A DNA stretch of 39,796 bases, from IMG/VR virus record IMGVR_UViG_3300025141_000259, positions 1 to 39,796 of that record; one strand, given 5' to 3'. The stretch's first letter is position 1. Each line of letters starts with the position of its first letter. The notes under the pieces were generated by a model. It had not been told where the DNA came from. It worked only from the letters and a program-made list of their open reading frames with translations, and made no database searches. The position numbers were made by a program, and so were the translations under genes. Source of the DNA: a virus. Shown here piece by piece: positions 8,035-16,392 of the stretch.

Positions 8035-8718
8035 ATGGTAATTTACAAAGCTACAAATAAAGTAAATGGCAAGTCTTATGTGGGTCAGACTATAAATAAA
8101 TTTAATGATAGAAAATTGAATCATTTGAGGAACTCTAAGAACAATTCTAATAATTATTTTCACAACGCTATTAACAAATACGGACAAGAAAACTTTAAAT
8201 GGGAAGTTATCTGTGAATGTAAAGATATTGATGAATTAAATGAAAAAGAGCAATATTACATTAAAGAAAATAATAGTTTTGTTGATAATGGGTGTGGATA
8301 TAATATGACATTAGGTGGTGAAAATTATATTCGTTCTAATATAACTAAAAAACGAATGAGTAAACCGAAATCAGCAGAAACAAAGAAAAAAATGAGTGAT
8401 TATCAATCTGGTAGAAGAAAATCTGATGGGTATAAGAATAGTATCAGTAATACTGTTAAGAAACGGTGGAAAGAAGGTAAATGTCATAATAATAATACTA
8501 CATATCATTCAGGTGAAAACCATCATTGGTATGGAGTAGATAGAACGGGTGATAACAATGGTATGTATGGTAAATATCAATCGATGGAAACTAAGATTAA
8601 AATTGGTGAGAAAGCTAAGAGAAAAATTGAATGTCCACATTGTACATTAATTGGGAGTATAAGTAATATGAAAAGATGGCATTTTGATAATTGTAAGGAG
8701 TTGATATATGGCAACTAA
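8035..8718 (+). CDS. Free-standing GIY-YIG homing endonuclease with NUMOD3 and zinc-finger-like end
   Basis: This 227-residue protein has a GIY-YIG domain at residues 1-95 (VIYKATNKVNGKSYVGQT, then FNDRKLNH, and the likely catalytic Glu in ELNEKEQYYIKE). The linker has NUMOD3-type motifs (KPKSAETKKKMSD; NNGMYGKYQSMETKIKIG). The C-terminal CPHC...HFDNCK pattern (residues about 200-221) looks like a zinc finger for DNA binding. It starts 4 bases after the gp13-like stop and overlaps the gp14-like start by 11 bases, so it is wedged between two neck genes and has no promoter of its own. It is about 40 residues longer than the copy near the capsid gene. Confidence 0.88.
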   Translation: MVIYKATNKVNGKSYVGQTINKFNDRKLNHLRNSKNNSNNYFHNAINKYGQENFKWEVICECKDIDELNEKEQYYIKENNSFVDNGCGYNMTLGGENYIRSNITKKRMSKPKSAETKKKMSDYQSGRRKSDGYKNSISNTVKKRWKEGKCHNNNTTYHSGENHHWYGVDRTGDNNGMYGKYQSMETKIKIGEKAKRKIECPHCTLIGSISNMKRWHFDNCKELIYGN

Positions 8719-9175
8719 TAAGCCTTTTTTTACATCCCAGAAAGATATAAATTTGTTCGACGCGTTTAACGAAGAACTAATTGATGAGATAATAGGACAG
8801 ACAGTAGATATCTATAAGATTACAATAGAGAATACCGAAGAAAATATGTATGGTGAATCTACAACTAAATATTACGACCAAGGGTTTAGAGTAAATTGTC
8901 TTATTAATTATATAGAACCAGAAATAGAAGTAAATGACTTAGGTCCAGACTTAAATACATCAATTGAGATGTATTTCCACAGAACAACTTTATCAGAAGC
9001 GAGTTTTTATCCAGAAATTGGTGATATTGTTGATTGGAATGGTATTTATTTTGAAATGAACTCGGTGACAGAACCACAATTGATTGCTGGTCATCAAAAC
9101 TTTAAACATAGTATAATTGTTAAAGCACATAGAAGTAGGTTATCATCATTACAAATAGAAGAAAGACCTAAATAG
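8708..9175 (+). CDS. Neck protein, gp14-like
   Basis: A 155-residue protein in which FNEELIDEIIGQTVDIYKI opens a domain whose later part (YPEIGDIVDWNGIYFEMNSV, then HQNFKHSIIVKAHRSR) has the same layout as T4 gp14: a GDLIYFP/LFEINWVEP segment followed by a basic K/R strand. T4 gp14 is longer (256 residues). It overlaps the upstream endonuclease gene; GGAG at 8697-8700 lies about 8 bases before ATG 8708. Neck proteins close the filled head and connect it to the tail. Confidence 0.6.
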   Translation: MATNKPFFTSQKDINLFDAFNEELIDEIIGQTVDIYKITIENTEENMYGESTTKYYDQGFRVNCLINYIEPEIEVNDLGPDLNTSIEMYFHRTTLSEASFYPEIGDIVDWNGIYFEMNSVTEPQLIAGHQNFKHSIIVKAHRSRLSSLQIEERPK

Positions 9176-9309
9176 TGCCAAATAGAGCAGCGAAAGAAAG
9201 AAAACGAGAAAGAAGAAAAAGAAATGAATGGTTAAAAAGAAATGGAAGAACAGCAAACCAAGTCAAGCGGATGAGGAAGAAACATGGCAGTACAAAAAAT
9301 ACCAGGTAA
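9175..9309 (+). CDS. Very small, highly basic hypothetical protein
   Basis: This is a 44-residue frame that fills the gap between the gp14-like gene and the next. Its GTG start overlaps the previous stop as TAGTG, and its end overlaps the next gene by 26 bases. The product is about 40% Lys/Arg (RAAKERKRERRKRNEWLKR, then RTANQVKRMRKKHG). The close stop/start coupling and the lack of any other use for the gap support it. The function is unknown, and nucleic-acid contact is plausible from charge alone. Confidence 0.55.
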   Translation: MPNRAAKERKRERRKRNEWLKRNGRTANQVKRMRKKHGSTKNTR

Positions 9310-9706
9310 AAAAATAATAAAATATGATACCAAAAGTCCAAACTTCAAACAATTACCAAAAGTTGAAGAACAAGTTGATGGTAACTTAAAAGAAAACTAT
9401 GAAGAAGATGTATATGGAGAACGGATTTATCAAGCTCCAACAGAACAAAACGGAAATCTAAAATTAGAAGAAATGATGTCAAAGATGTTAGGAAAGATTG
9501 ATAAGTTTGGTAACAGAATCGATGGAAAAGATAGTCAAACTGGAACAGAAGCTGTTGAAGTAGATATACAAAGAGAGATAGCTATCAGTAAAGTTGACCA
9601 GAACGCTGTTAAATCAGAAGTAACGATAGGTAAAGTATTGACTAAAAAGGATAAACTAAAAGCATTACGAATTAGAGAACGCAGACGAAATGGAGATAAA
9701 GTATAA
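9284..9706 (+). CDS. Hypothetical protein between neck and sheath-terminator genes
   Basis: This 140-residue protein is rich in Lys and Glu, with little hydrophobic content and probably extended or helical structure. The central part (KLEEMMSKMLGKIDKFGNRID) could form a short coiled coil, and the C-terminus is basic (KKDKLKALRIRERRRNGDKV). The stop overlaps the next start (TAATG). It is not recognised. The position suggests a neck or connector-associated part. Confidence 0.7.
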   Translation: MAVQKIPGKKIIKYDTKSPNFKQLPKVEEQVDGNLKENYEEDVYGERIYQAPTEQNGNLKLEEMMSKMLGKIDKFGNRIDGKDSQTGTEAVEVDIQREIAISKVDQNAVKSEVTIGKVLTKKDKLKALRIRERRRNGDKV

Positions 9707-10569
9707 TGGCTGTTAAACCAATCACAAATAAACATATAACAACAACATCACAAGTTGATAGGTCAAAACAAAGGTCTTTTAAAGATACACAGATTAAAGG
9801 TAATAGAGCTCAATCTGTAAATCCAGGTAAAGATTTTACTAAAGGATTTTCTATCACATTAAAAGATATTGATACATCTGTTATGAATCATATTAAGAAT
9901 ATAATGAAACCTACTGTGAGAGAAGCCAATGAAAATATAAAAGTTCCTGTATTATATGCGAATGAAGAAAGATGGAAATCAGTTAGAAAGAATGGAGTAT
10001 TAAGAGATAAGAATGGTTCAATAATGTTACCATTAATTATAATGAGAAGAACTGACCTTTCATTTGATGATACAATGCCTCTTTCATTTGACAACGATGT
10101 TCAAGGTAAATTTATTAAAGTAGCAAGAAATAATCAATGGTCTAAAGATAATCGTTATGATAGATTTACAGTTCAAACAGGAAAGAAACCTGTTCAAGAA
10201 ATACTTTACACAGGAATGCCTGACTTTGTATTATGTAGTTATTCGATAATGATGTTTACTAGCTATATGGAACAGATGAATTTACTTAATAACTTATGGA
10301 TTGAACATTTAGAAACATATTTCGGTGATTCAGAGAATTATAAATTCTTATCATCATTGGATGGTGGTATAAGTGATGCATCTGAAATGACAGCTGATGG
10401 AGAACGACTGATTAAAAATGAATTTAGTCTTTCAATAAAAGCATATATGATTCCAGAGTTTACAGATAATATATTTGGAAAAACTTATGAAATGGGCAGA
10501 GAGTTGACACCAGCAAAAGTTGTATTTGGATTTGAAGGTGACGCTACTAATAAACAAGTAGGAAAATAA
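9706..10569 (+). CDS. 15: Tail sheath terminator / completion protein, gp15-like
   Basis: This 287-residue protein matches the layout of T4 gp15 (272 residues), which caps the tail and joins it to the neck. An early segment reads IKVPVLYANEERWKSVRKNG (T4: VPITYASKEHF), followed by LPLIIMRRTDLSFDDTMP. A central PVQEILYTGMPDFVLCSYSI / FTSYMEQMNLLNNLWIEHLE region corresponds to gp15's MIYELSIFTRYEDDMFQIVE. Its place after neck genes and before the sheath fits the T4 order. The start overlaps the previous stop by one base. Confidence 0.75.
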   Translation: MAVKPITNKHITTTSQVDRSKQRSFKDTQIKGNRAQSVNPGKDFTKGFSITLKDIDTSVMNHIKNIMKPTVREANENIKVPVLYANEERWKSVRKNGVLRDKNGSIMLPLIIMRRTDLSFDDTMPLSFDNDVQGKFIKVARNNQWSKDNRYDRFTVQTGKKPVQEILYTGMPDFVLCSYSIMMFTSYMEQMNLLNNLWIEHLETYFGDSENYKFLSSLDGGISDASEMTADGERLIKNEFSLSIKAYMIPEFTDNIFGKTYEMGRELTPAKVVFGFEGDATNKQVGK

Positions 10570-10594
10570 ATCATTTTTTAGAAAAGTTTATATA

Positions 10595-10606
10595 TATTTA
10601 TATACG
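10595..10606 (+). promoter_or_regulatory. Putative phage promoter box (TATTTATATACG)
   Basis: One-base variant of the recurrent motif, 28 bases before the next start codon. Confidence 0.5.
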
Positions 10607-10634
10607 ATATTAACAACAAAATAGAGGTTATAAA

Positions 10635-10916
10635 ATGGCAGAAGAAACAAAATTCACAGACGGAGAACTGAAACAAGTTAAGGAAATACAAGATAATTAT
10701 TTTGATATTCAAACTCAATTTGGTCAATTGTCTGTGGCAAAATTAAGACTTGACCAGCAATCAGACTTATTAAATGGTCAAGAAGATGAATTAAATAAAA
10801 AATTTAATGAGGTACAATCCAACGAAAGAGAACTTTTGAACAAAATCACAGAAAAATATGGTGATGGTTCATTAGACCCCGAAACTGGTGTTTTTACATC
10901 AAATAAATCTGAATAA
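10635..10916 (+). CDS. Small coiled-coil hypothetical protein
   Basis: This 93-residue, Gln/Glu/Leu-rich protein is predicted to be mostly coiled coil (residues 8-75), with a short acidic tail ending GDGSLDPETGVFTSNKSE. GAGG lies at 10624-10627 before ATG 10635. It has its own promoter-like box and sits immediately before the sheath genes. Similar short coiled-coil ORFs with a GxGxLDPxTGxF-type ending are common near structural genes of marine myoviruses, but no function is known to me. Confidence 0.75.
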   Translation: MAEETKFTDGELKQVKEIQDNYFDIQTQFGQLSVAKLRLDQQSDLLNGQEDELNKKFNEVQSNERELLNKITEKYGDGSLDPETGVFTSNKSE

Positions 10917-10952
10917 GTCAAATAAATATAATCGTTTCGAGTTTTTTTCATA

Positions 10953-10964
10953 TATTTATATATG
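10953..10964 (+). promoter_or_regulatory. Putative phage promoter box (TATTTATATATG)
   Basis: Exact copy of the recurrent motif ahead of the first sheath gene, with a 63-base leader. Confidence 0.6.
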
Positions 10965-10968
10965 AAAA

Positions 10969-10989
10969 ACTATCTGTGCACAAGATAGT
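10969..10989 (+). promoter_or_regulatory. Hairpin at the start of the tail-sheath leader
   Basis: ACTATCT (10969-10975) and AGATAGT (10983-10989) form a perfect 7-bp stem around the loop GTGCACA. It begins 5 bases after the promoter-like box, so it would lie at or near the very 5' end of the sheath mRNA. A 5'-terminal hairpin could protect the transcript from decay. A 14-base palindrome (11002-11015) follows just before the ribosome binding site. Confidence 0.5.
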
Positions 10990-11027
10990 ATAAATCATAT
11001 CATTAATATATTAATTGGAGAAATTAA

Positions 11028-12890
11028 ATGCCATCAAGTGAAAAAATTATAAGTCCTGGTGTATTTACGAATGAAATAGACCAGACATTCTTACCGGCAG
11101 CAATTGGTGAAATAGGAGCTGCGTTAATAGGACCAACAGTAAAGGGTCCAGCTGGAATACCGACAGTAGTTACATCATATTCTGAATATCAAGCGTTATT
11201 CGGAGATACATTCAAAAGTGGTTCAAGTTATTATCAATATTTAACATCACACACAGCAAGAGAATATTTAAAATATGCAGGTAAAATGACTGTCGTCAGG
11301 ATATTAGCCAATGGTGGTGGATCTGTCGCAAAAGCAAGTTCATTTGTTCCAACAGGGAGTGGAAATTATTATACTGGTAGTACTACGGGTACACTTTTTA
11401 ATTCAGCTATGAGTTCATTTAAACTTCATACTCTATCAGATGGTGCATTGATGAATAATACTACTGGTTCTGGTGGATATGAAGGTTGTTGTATTGGAAC
11501 AAATAACATTTTAACAAATTCTGGTTCAAAAGATAATGTTCGTTGGGAAATTTCAACCGTTAACCAAAATAAAGGAACATTCACACTTCTTATTAGACGA
11601 GGTGATGATTCTCATAAAAGAAAAACAACATTAGAAACTTGGAATAATCTAACACTTGATCCCAATTCAAGTAATTACATTGAAAAAATAATTGGAAATC
11701 AAGTTTGGACACTTAATGATTCTGGTGGAACAGATCCATATCTTTCATTAACTGGTGATTATCCAAACAAATCAAAATATGTGAGGGTTGAAATACTAAA
11801 ACAAACTGCAGATTATTTAGATGAGAACGGAAATATTAGAGTTAACGCAGCTTCTGCTTCACTTCCTAGTATTAATAGCGGTTCATTTACAGGTGGTTCA
11901 GTAGGACACGCAGGATTTGATGCACTTGGTAATTTTGTTGGAGATAGTGGCGCTTCTCCTCAAGCAGTATTCTATGATAACATAGAATCGTCCAATGTAC
12001 AAGGATTTGATTTAGACGCAGCTACTGATGGTCAAACTGCTTACGAAGATGCAATTAATATTTTAGGAAATCAAGATGAATATGATATTAATTTAGTTCT
12101 GATGCCCGGTGTAACAGATGATTCGTCAGGTGCCGGTTCTGCACTTATAACAAAAGCAATAGATATGTGTGAAGACAGAGGTGATTGTTTTGTTGTTGCC
12201 GACCCAGGTCTTTATGGTCAAGCACTCACAACAGCAACAGCTAAGGCCGAAGCTCGTGATTCAAATTATTCAGCTATGTATTATCCCTGGATTCAAATAG
12301 CAGACGCTGACTTAGGAACAAATAGATGGGTACCACCATCAGTTGTGTTAGCTGGAGTTTATGCATTCAACGATAAAGTTGCACATCCATGGTTCGCACC
12401 AGCTGGTTTAAATCGTGGTGGAATTGATATGGCCATTCAAGCTGAACGAAAATTAACACATTCAAATAGAGATACATTGTATGATTCAAATGTTAATCCA
12501 ATTGCAACATTCCCAGGACAAGGTGTTACTGTATGGGGTCAAAAGACTTTACAGAAGAAAGCATCAGCACTTGATAGGATTAATGTACGAAGGTTGTTAA
12601 TCAAAGTTAAGAAGTTTATTGCATCATCTTCAAGATTCCTTGTATTCGAACAAAACAATGCGGCTACAAGACGAAGATTCTTGAATATCGTTAATCCGTT
12701 CTTAGAACAAGTTCAAGCCAACTCAGGATTAAATGCATTCCGTGTCGTTATGGATGAAACAAATAATACTCCAGATGTTGTAGATAGAAATGTATTATAC
12801 GGACAGATATTTGTTCAACCTACAAGAACTGCAGAATTTATTGTTTTAGATTTCACAGTTCAACCAACTGGAGCTACATTTCCAGAGTAA
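11028..12890 (+). CDS. 18: Tail sheath protein, copy 1 (gp18-like)
   Basis: This 620-residue contractile sheath subunit opens with KIISPGVFTNEIDQTF, then GEIGAALIGPTVKGPAGIPT, the classic sheath N-terminus that hooks adjacent subunits. The C-terminal third (AWFAPAG-type region around residue 465, GVTVWGQKTLQKK, NVRRLLIKVKKFI, IFVQPTRTAEFIVLDFTVQPTGATFPE region) is the conserved sheath core. GGAG lies before the ATG. It is paired in tandem with a longer paralogue downstream, and the C-terminal ~330 residues of the two are nearly identical in protein sequence. Confidence 0.95.
   Translation: MPSSEKIISPGVFTNEIDQTFLPAAIGEIGAALIGPTVKGPAGIPTVVTSYSEYQALFGDTFKSGSSYYQYLTSHTAREYLKYAGKMTVVRILANGGGSVAKASSFVPTGSGNYYTGSTTGTLFNSAMSSFKLHTLSDGALMNNTTGSGGYEGCCIGTNNILTNSGSKDNVRWEISTVNQNKGTFTLLIRRGDDSHKRKTTLETWNNLTLDPNSSNYIEKIIGNQVWTLNDSGGTDPYLSLTGDYPNKSKYVRVEILKQTADYLDENGNIRVNAASASLPSINSGSFTGGSVGHAGFDALGNFVGDSGASPQAVFYDNIESSNVQGFDLDAATDGQTAYEDAINILGNQDEYDINLVLMPGVTDDSSGAGSALITKAIDMCEDRGDCFVVADPGLYGQALTTATAKAEARDSNYSAMYYPWIQIADADLGTNRWVPPSVVLAGVYAFNDKVAHPWFAPAGLNRGGIDMAIQAERKLTHSNRDTLYDSNVNPIATFPGQGVTVWGQKTLQKKASALDRINVRRLLIKVKKFIASSSRFLVFEQNNAATRRRFLNIVNPFLEQVQANSGLNAFRVVMDETNNTPDVVDRNVLYGQIFVQPTRTAEFIVLDFTVQPTGATFPE
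11040..11181 (+). repeat. Near-identical 5' segment shared with the second sheath gene (copy at 12953-13094)
   Basis: About 142 bases match the corresponding segment of the downstream sheath gene with only four mismatches that I can find, including at third codon positions. Immediately afterwards the two genes diverge at synonymous sites while still encoding similar protein. This pattern suggests recent gene conversion. Confidence 0.85.
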
Positions 12891-12905
12891 CATAAAATAA
12901 ATAAC

Positions 12906-12927
12906 GAGGGTCATTAATTTGACCCTC
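12906..12927 (+). terminator. Hairpin between the two sheath genes
   Basis: GAGGGTCA and TGACCCTC form a perfect 8-bp stem with a 6-base loop. There is no real T tract after it (TTATTAATC), so it may be a partial terminator, an attenuator or an mRNA processing/stability element that sets the ratio of the two sheath products. Confidence 0.6.
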
Positions 12928-12947
12928 TTATTAATCGGAGAAACATA

Positions 12948-15194
12948 ATGGCAGAAAAGATTATAAGTCCTGGTGTATTTACGAATGAAATAGACCAGAC
13001 ATTTTTACCATCAGCAATTGGTGAAATAGGAGCTGCGTTAATAGGACCAACAGTAAAGGGTCCAGCTGGAATACCGACAGTAGTTACATCATATTCAGAG
13101 TTTCAAGCAAGATTTGGTGATACTTTCAAGAGTGGAAGTGATTATTATCAATATTTTACATCACATACAGCAAGAGAATATTTGAAACATGGTTCAAAAT
13201 TGACTGTTGTTAGAATACTTGATGGTAGTTATGGTGGAGCATCTGCTACAATTTCATCATCAGTAGATCCAGCAATTGTAGGTGGTGGAAATAAACATAC
13301 TGCAAGTTTGACTATAGCTGGTCCAATATTATCAGCTTCCTTTATTGGTTCTCATGGATCTGCTTCATTTACACCAACTGGTGGTAGTGAAGTTAAATTT
13401 GTATTTACAGGTTCCATTAATAGGAGTGGTCTATTAACAGATTCAGCAACTTTAATATATGTAGATTCTGGTTCTGGTGTTGGTGCAGCTGCATTGACTA
13501 ACGCCGCTTTAAATTTAAAAAACGCCATTAATATCAGTAGTTCGTTACATAATTTACCAATAAGTGCTAGTTCAGATGTTAATGTAGTTGGACTTACATC
13601 AAGTATAGCTGGAAATTTTGGTGTTTATACAAGTCCAACTCAAGGTGTTACACCAGCACCTGTGTTCGGTGGTTCACAAGCAGTTGGTAATTTTGTAGAA
13701 ATAGCTGGACATTCAGGATCTATGACATCTAAAAGTTTAGGGGGTGGTCATGATTTTAATACTGATACATTTAAAGAATCTTTTAAATTACATACATTAT
13801 CAGATGGAGAGATATTAAATAGTGTTGGTCCAATAGGAACAAATAATGTATTAGAATCAGGTTCAAAAGATAATTTAAGATGGGAAATAGGAAGTCTTAA
13901 TCAAAAGAAAGGAACATTTACACTCCTTCTCAGACGAGGTGATGATAGTTCTAAAAGAAAACAAACTCTTGAAACTTGGAACAACCTTACTTTAGATGAA
14001 AATTCAACTAATTATATCTCTAAAGTAATCGGTGACCAAGTTTGGACACTTAACGATTCTGGTGGAACAGATCCATATCTTTCACTAGCTGGTGATTATC
14101 CAAACAAATCAAAATATGTAAGAGTTGAAGTTATAGAACAAACTGTAGATTATCTTGATGAAAATGGTAATATTAGAGTCAATGTAGCTTCTGCTTCATT
14201 ACCATTATTCCATAGCGGTTCAAATAGTGGTTCATTTGGTGGTTCATTTAGTGGTGGTTCTGATGGAACAGTTCAACATCCGAAGAATTTTTATGATTCT
14301 ATAACTGATTCTAATTCACAAGGTCTTATTCTGACTAGTGCTACAGAATATGAAGATGCAATTAATATTTTAGGAAATCAAGATGAATATGATATAAATC
14401 TTGTATTATTACCTGGAGTTATAGATAATCAAACAGGTGGTAGTTCTATTATAACAAAAGCAATAGATATGTGCGAAGACAGAGGTGATTGTTTTGTTAT
14501 ATCTGATCCAACTTTATATTCAGCAGCACTCACAACAGCAACAACAGAAGCTAAAACAAGAGATTCTAACTACGCAGCTACTTACTGGCCCTGGGTTCAG
14601 ATATCAGATGCTGATTTAGGAAGAAATCGATGGGTACCACCATCAGTTGTAGTTGCTGGAATGTATGCGTTTAACGACAAAGTAGCTCATGAGTGGTTTG
14701 CTCCAGCCGGTCTGAATAGAGGAACATTGGATAGTGTAGTTCAAGCTGAACGTAAATTAAGTCATTCAAATAGAGATACCTTGTATGATTCAAATGTCAA
14801 TCCAATTGCAACATTTCCTACCTCTGGTGTTACTGTTTGGGGTCAAAAGACACTTCAAAAGAAATCTTCAGCTCTCGACAGGGTGAATGTAAGACGATTG
14901 TTGATTAAGGTGAAGAAATTTATCGCATCAAGTTCAAGATTCCTTGTATTTGAACAAAACAATGCAAGTACAAGACGAAGATTCTTGAATATTGTAAATC
15001 CGTTCTTGGAACAAGTTCAATCTAACTCAGGCTTAAATGCATTCCGCGTTGTAATGGATGAATCAAATAACACTCCAGATGTTGTAGATAGAAATGTCTT
15101 ATATGGGCAGATATTTGTTCAACCCACAAGAACAGCAGAGTTCATCGTTCTTGATTTCACAGTTCAACCAACTGGAGCTACATTTCCAGAATAA
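12948..15194 (+). CDS. 18: Tail sheath protein, copy 2, with enlarged surface domain (gp18-like)
   Basis: A 748-residue paralogue of the preceding gene. The N-terminal ~90 and the C-terminal ~450 residues align throughout. Between them, residues about 95-270 carry an additional Ser/Gly/Ala-rich, beta-type region largely missing from copy 1, which accounts for most of the 128-residue difference. In sheath proteins such insertions face outward. The variant could build a second class of ring, for example near the baseplate or neck, or decorate the sheath. It has its own GGAGA ribosome binding site, and no promoter box separates it from copy 1, so both are probably on one transcript with the hairpin between them. 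Confidence 0.94.
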   Translation: MAEKIISPGVFTNEIDQTFLPSAIGEIGAALIGPTVKGPAGIPTVVTSYSEFQARFGDTFKSGSDYYQYFTSHTAREYLKHGSKLTVVRILDGSYGGASATISSSVDPAIVGGGNKHTASLTIAGPILSASFIGSHGSASFTPTGGSEVKFVFTGSINRSGLLTDSATLIYVDSGSGVGAAALTNAALNLKNAINISSSLHNLPISASSDVNVVGLTSSIAGNFGVYTSPTQGVTPAPVFGGSQAVGNFVEIAGHSGSMTSKSLGGGHDFNTDTFKESFKLHTLSDGEILNSVGPIGTNNVLESGSKDNLRWEIGSLNQKKGTFTLLLRRGDDSSKRKQTLETWNNLTLDENSTNYISKVIGDQVWTLNDSGGTDPYLSLAGDYPNKSKYVRVEVIEQTVDYLDENGNIRVNVASASLPLFHSGSNSGSFGGSFSGGSDGTVQHPKNFYDSITDSNSQGLILTSATEYEDAINILGNQDEYDINLVLLPGVIDNQTGGSSIITKAIDMCEDRGDCFVISDPTLYSAALTTATTEAKTRDSNYAATYWPWVQISDADLGRNRWVPPSVVVAGMYAFNDKVAHEWFAPAGLNRGTLDSVVQAERKLSHSNRDTLYDSNVNPIATFPTSGVTVWGQKTLQKKSSALDRVNVRRLLIKVKKFIASSSRFLVFEQNNASTRRRFLNIVNPFLEQVQSNSGLNAFRVVMDESNNTPDVVDRNVLYGQIFVQPTRTAEFIVLDFTVQPTGATFPE

Positions 15195-15223
15195 GAGATA
15201 ATCTTACATAGACAGGTTAAATT

Positions 15224-15257
15224 AAGAGGACTTATGAAATTTAAGTTCTCTTTTTTT
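15224..15257 (+). terminator. Rho-independent terminator after the sheath genes
   Basis: AAGAGGACTTA (15224-15234) pairs with TAAGTTCTCTT (15242-15252), including one G-T pair, and a run of T follows. Confidence 0.88.
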
Positions 15258-15268
15258 ATGTTTTTTGA

Positions 15269-15280
15269 TATTTATATATG
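15269..15280 (+). promoter_or_regulatory. Putative phage promoter box (TATTTATATATG)
   Basis: Exact copy of the recurrent motif, 30 bases before the tube start codon. Confidence 0.6.
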
Positions 15281-15310
15281 AAATTAGATAATCTTTTTAG
15301 GAGAAGTATA

Positions 15311-15799
15311 ATGGCAGAGATGTTAACACCACAAGATATAATGTTTACACCATTTGAACCGAAGTTAAAGAATCGGTTTATAATGAACATAGAAGGCATT
15401 CCAGCATATATGATTAAGACGGCCGGAAGACCTCAAATTACATTTGATGAGGTAGAGTTAGAACATATGAATGTGACACGATATGTTAAAGGTAAGGGTA
15501 AATGGCAAGCATTACAAGTTACAATGTATGACCCAATTGTTCCTTCAGCAGCTCAAGCAGCTATGGAATGGGTTAGATTATCACACGAATCAGTAACAGG
15601 CCGTGATGGATATTCTGATTTCTATAAGAAAGAAGTGACATTTAATGTACTTGGTCCAGTTGGTGATGTTGTTGAAGAATGGACACTTAAAGGATGTTGG
15701 ATTCAAGATGCTACTTTTGGTGATTTTGACTTTGCCGCAAGTGATCCGGCTGAGATTACTCTTACATTACGATATGACTACGCTGTATTACAATTCTAA
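15311..15799 (+). CDS. 19: Tail tube protein (gp19-like)
   Basis: This 162-residue protein is the size of T4 gp19 (163). It follows the sheath genes, as in T4. It contains FEPKLKNRFIMNIEGIPAY and ends with the beta-rich FDFAASDPAEITLTLRYDYA region, both characteristic of the gp19/Hcp-like tube fold. Hexameric rings of this protein line the channel through which DNA passes. The open frame extends up to 15278, but AGGAGA at 15299-15304 selects ATG 15311. Flanked on both sides by terminators and promoter boxes, it appears to be a single-gene transcription unit. Confidence 0.93.
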   Translation: MAEMLTPQDIMFTPFEPKLKNRFIMNIEGIPAYMIKTAGRPQITFDEVELEHMNVTRYVKGKGKWQALQVTMYDPIVPSAAQAAMEWVRLSHESVTGRDGYSDFYKKEVTFNVLGPVGDVVEEWTLKGCWIQDATFGDFDFAASDPAEITLTLRYDYAVLQF

Positions 15800-15818
15800 T
15801 ACAATAAAATAAGTATAA

Positions 15819-15853
15819 TAAAAAACCCTTAACAAAAAAGTTGAGGGTTTTTT
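15819..15853 (+). terminator. Rho-independent terminator after the tube gene
   Basis: A long stem of AAAAACCCTTAAC with GTTGAGGGTTTTT (one G-T pair), an A-rich loop, then T residues. Confidence 0.9.
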
Positions 15854-15864
15854 CATTTAGTATA

Positions 15865-15876
15865 TATTTATATATG
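15865..15876 (+). promoter_or_regulatory. Putative phage promoter box (TATTTATATATG)
   Basis: Exact copy of the recurrent motif, directly after the tube terminator and 44 bases before the muramidase start. Confidence 0.6.
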
Positions 15877-15920
15877 AAATGTTATGTAGGTTATTCAAAA
15901 ATAAGAAGGTTATCAATAAT

Positions 15921-16391
15921 ATGAATTTCAATGAAATAATAGAAAAGGTTCTAGAACACGAAGGTGGTTATGTTAATGACCCAAGTGATTTGGGCGGTGA
16001 AACCAATTATGGTATCACAAAGCGATTCTACCCTGATGTCGATATAAAGAATCTGACACGAGAACAAGCTAAAGATATATATAAACGAGATTATTGGGAT
16101 AAGAATCGCGTTGAATCACTTCCAGAAAACTTATGGCATATTTTCTTTGATATGTGTGTAAATATGGGTAGAGGAACAGCCGTTAAGATTCTACAACGAG
16201 CAGCTAACAACAAAGGTAGAGATATAGATGTAGATGGAGGAATGGGTCCAGCAACTGTAAAGGCCATGAAAGGTGTTGAAGTAGAAAGAGTAAGAGCTTA
16301 TAGAGTTAAGTACTATTCAGATTTAGTAACAAAGAAACCAGAACAAGACAGATTTTACTTCGGTTGGTTTAGACGAAGTATGGAGGTATAA
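15921..16391 (+). CDS. GH108-type muramidase (lysozyme)
   Basis: This 156-residue enzyme would cleave the peptidoglycan glycan chain. The N-terminus has the GH108 signature: HEGGYVNDPSDLGGETNYGI, with the likely catalytic Glu at residue 14. A YWDKNRVESLP segment and WHIFFDMCVNMG follow, and the C-terminal DVDGGMGPATVKAM resembles the associated peptidoglycan-binding region. There is no signal peptide or membrane segment. The frame extends upstream to 15879, overlapping the promoter box, so I chose ATG 15921 with AAGAAGG upstream. It lies among tail genes, 1 base before the gp26-like gene. It could therefore be the lytic endolysin or a tail-borne enzyme for DNA entry, comparable in role to T4 gp5. 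Confidence 0.85.
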   Translation: MNFNEIIEKVLEHEGGYVNDPSDLGGETNYGITKRFYPDVDIKNLTREQAKDIYKRDYWDKNRVESLPENLWHIFFDMCVNMGRGTAVKILQRAANNKGRDIDVDGGMGPATVKAMKGVEVERVRAYRVKYYSDLVTKKPEQDRFYFGWFRRSMEV

Positions 16392-16392
16392 A

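Noticed and set aside
10930-10950. Terminator after the small coiled-coil gene
   Set aside because: A T tract is present (GTTTTTTT), but only about 3 bp of stem can form before it.
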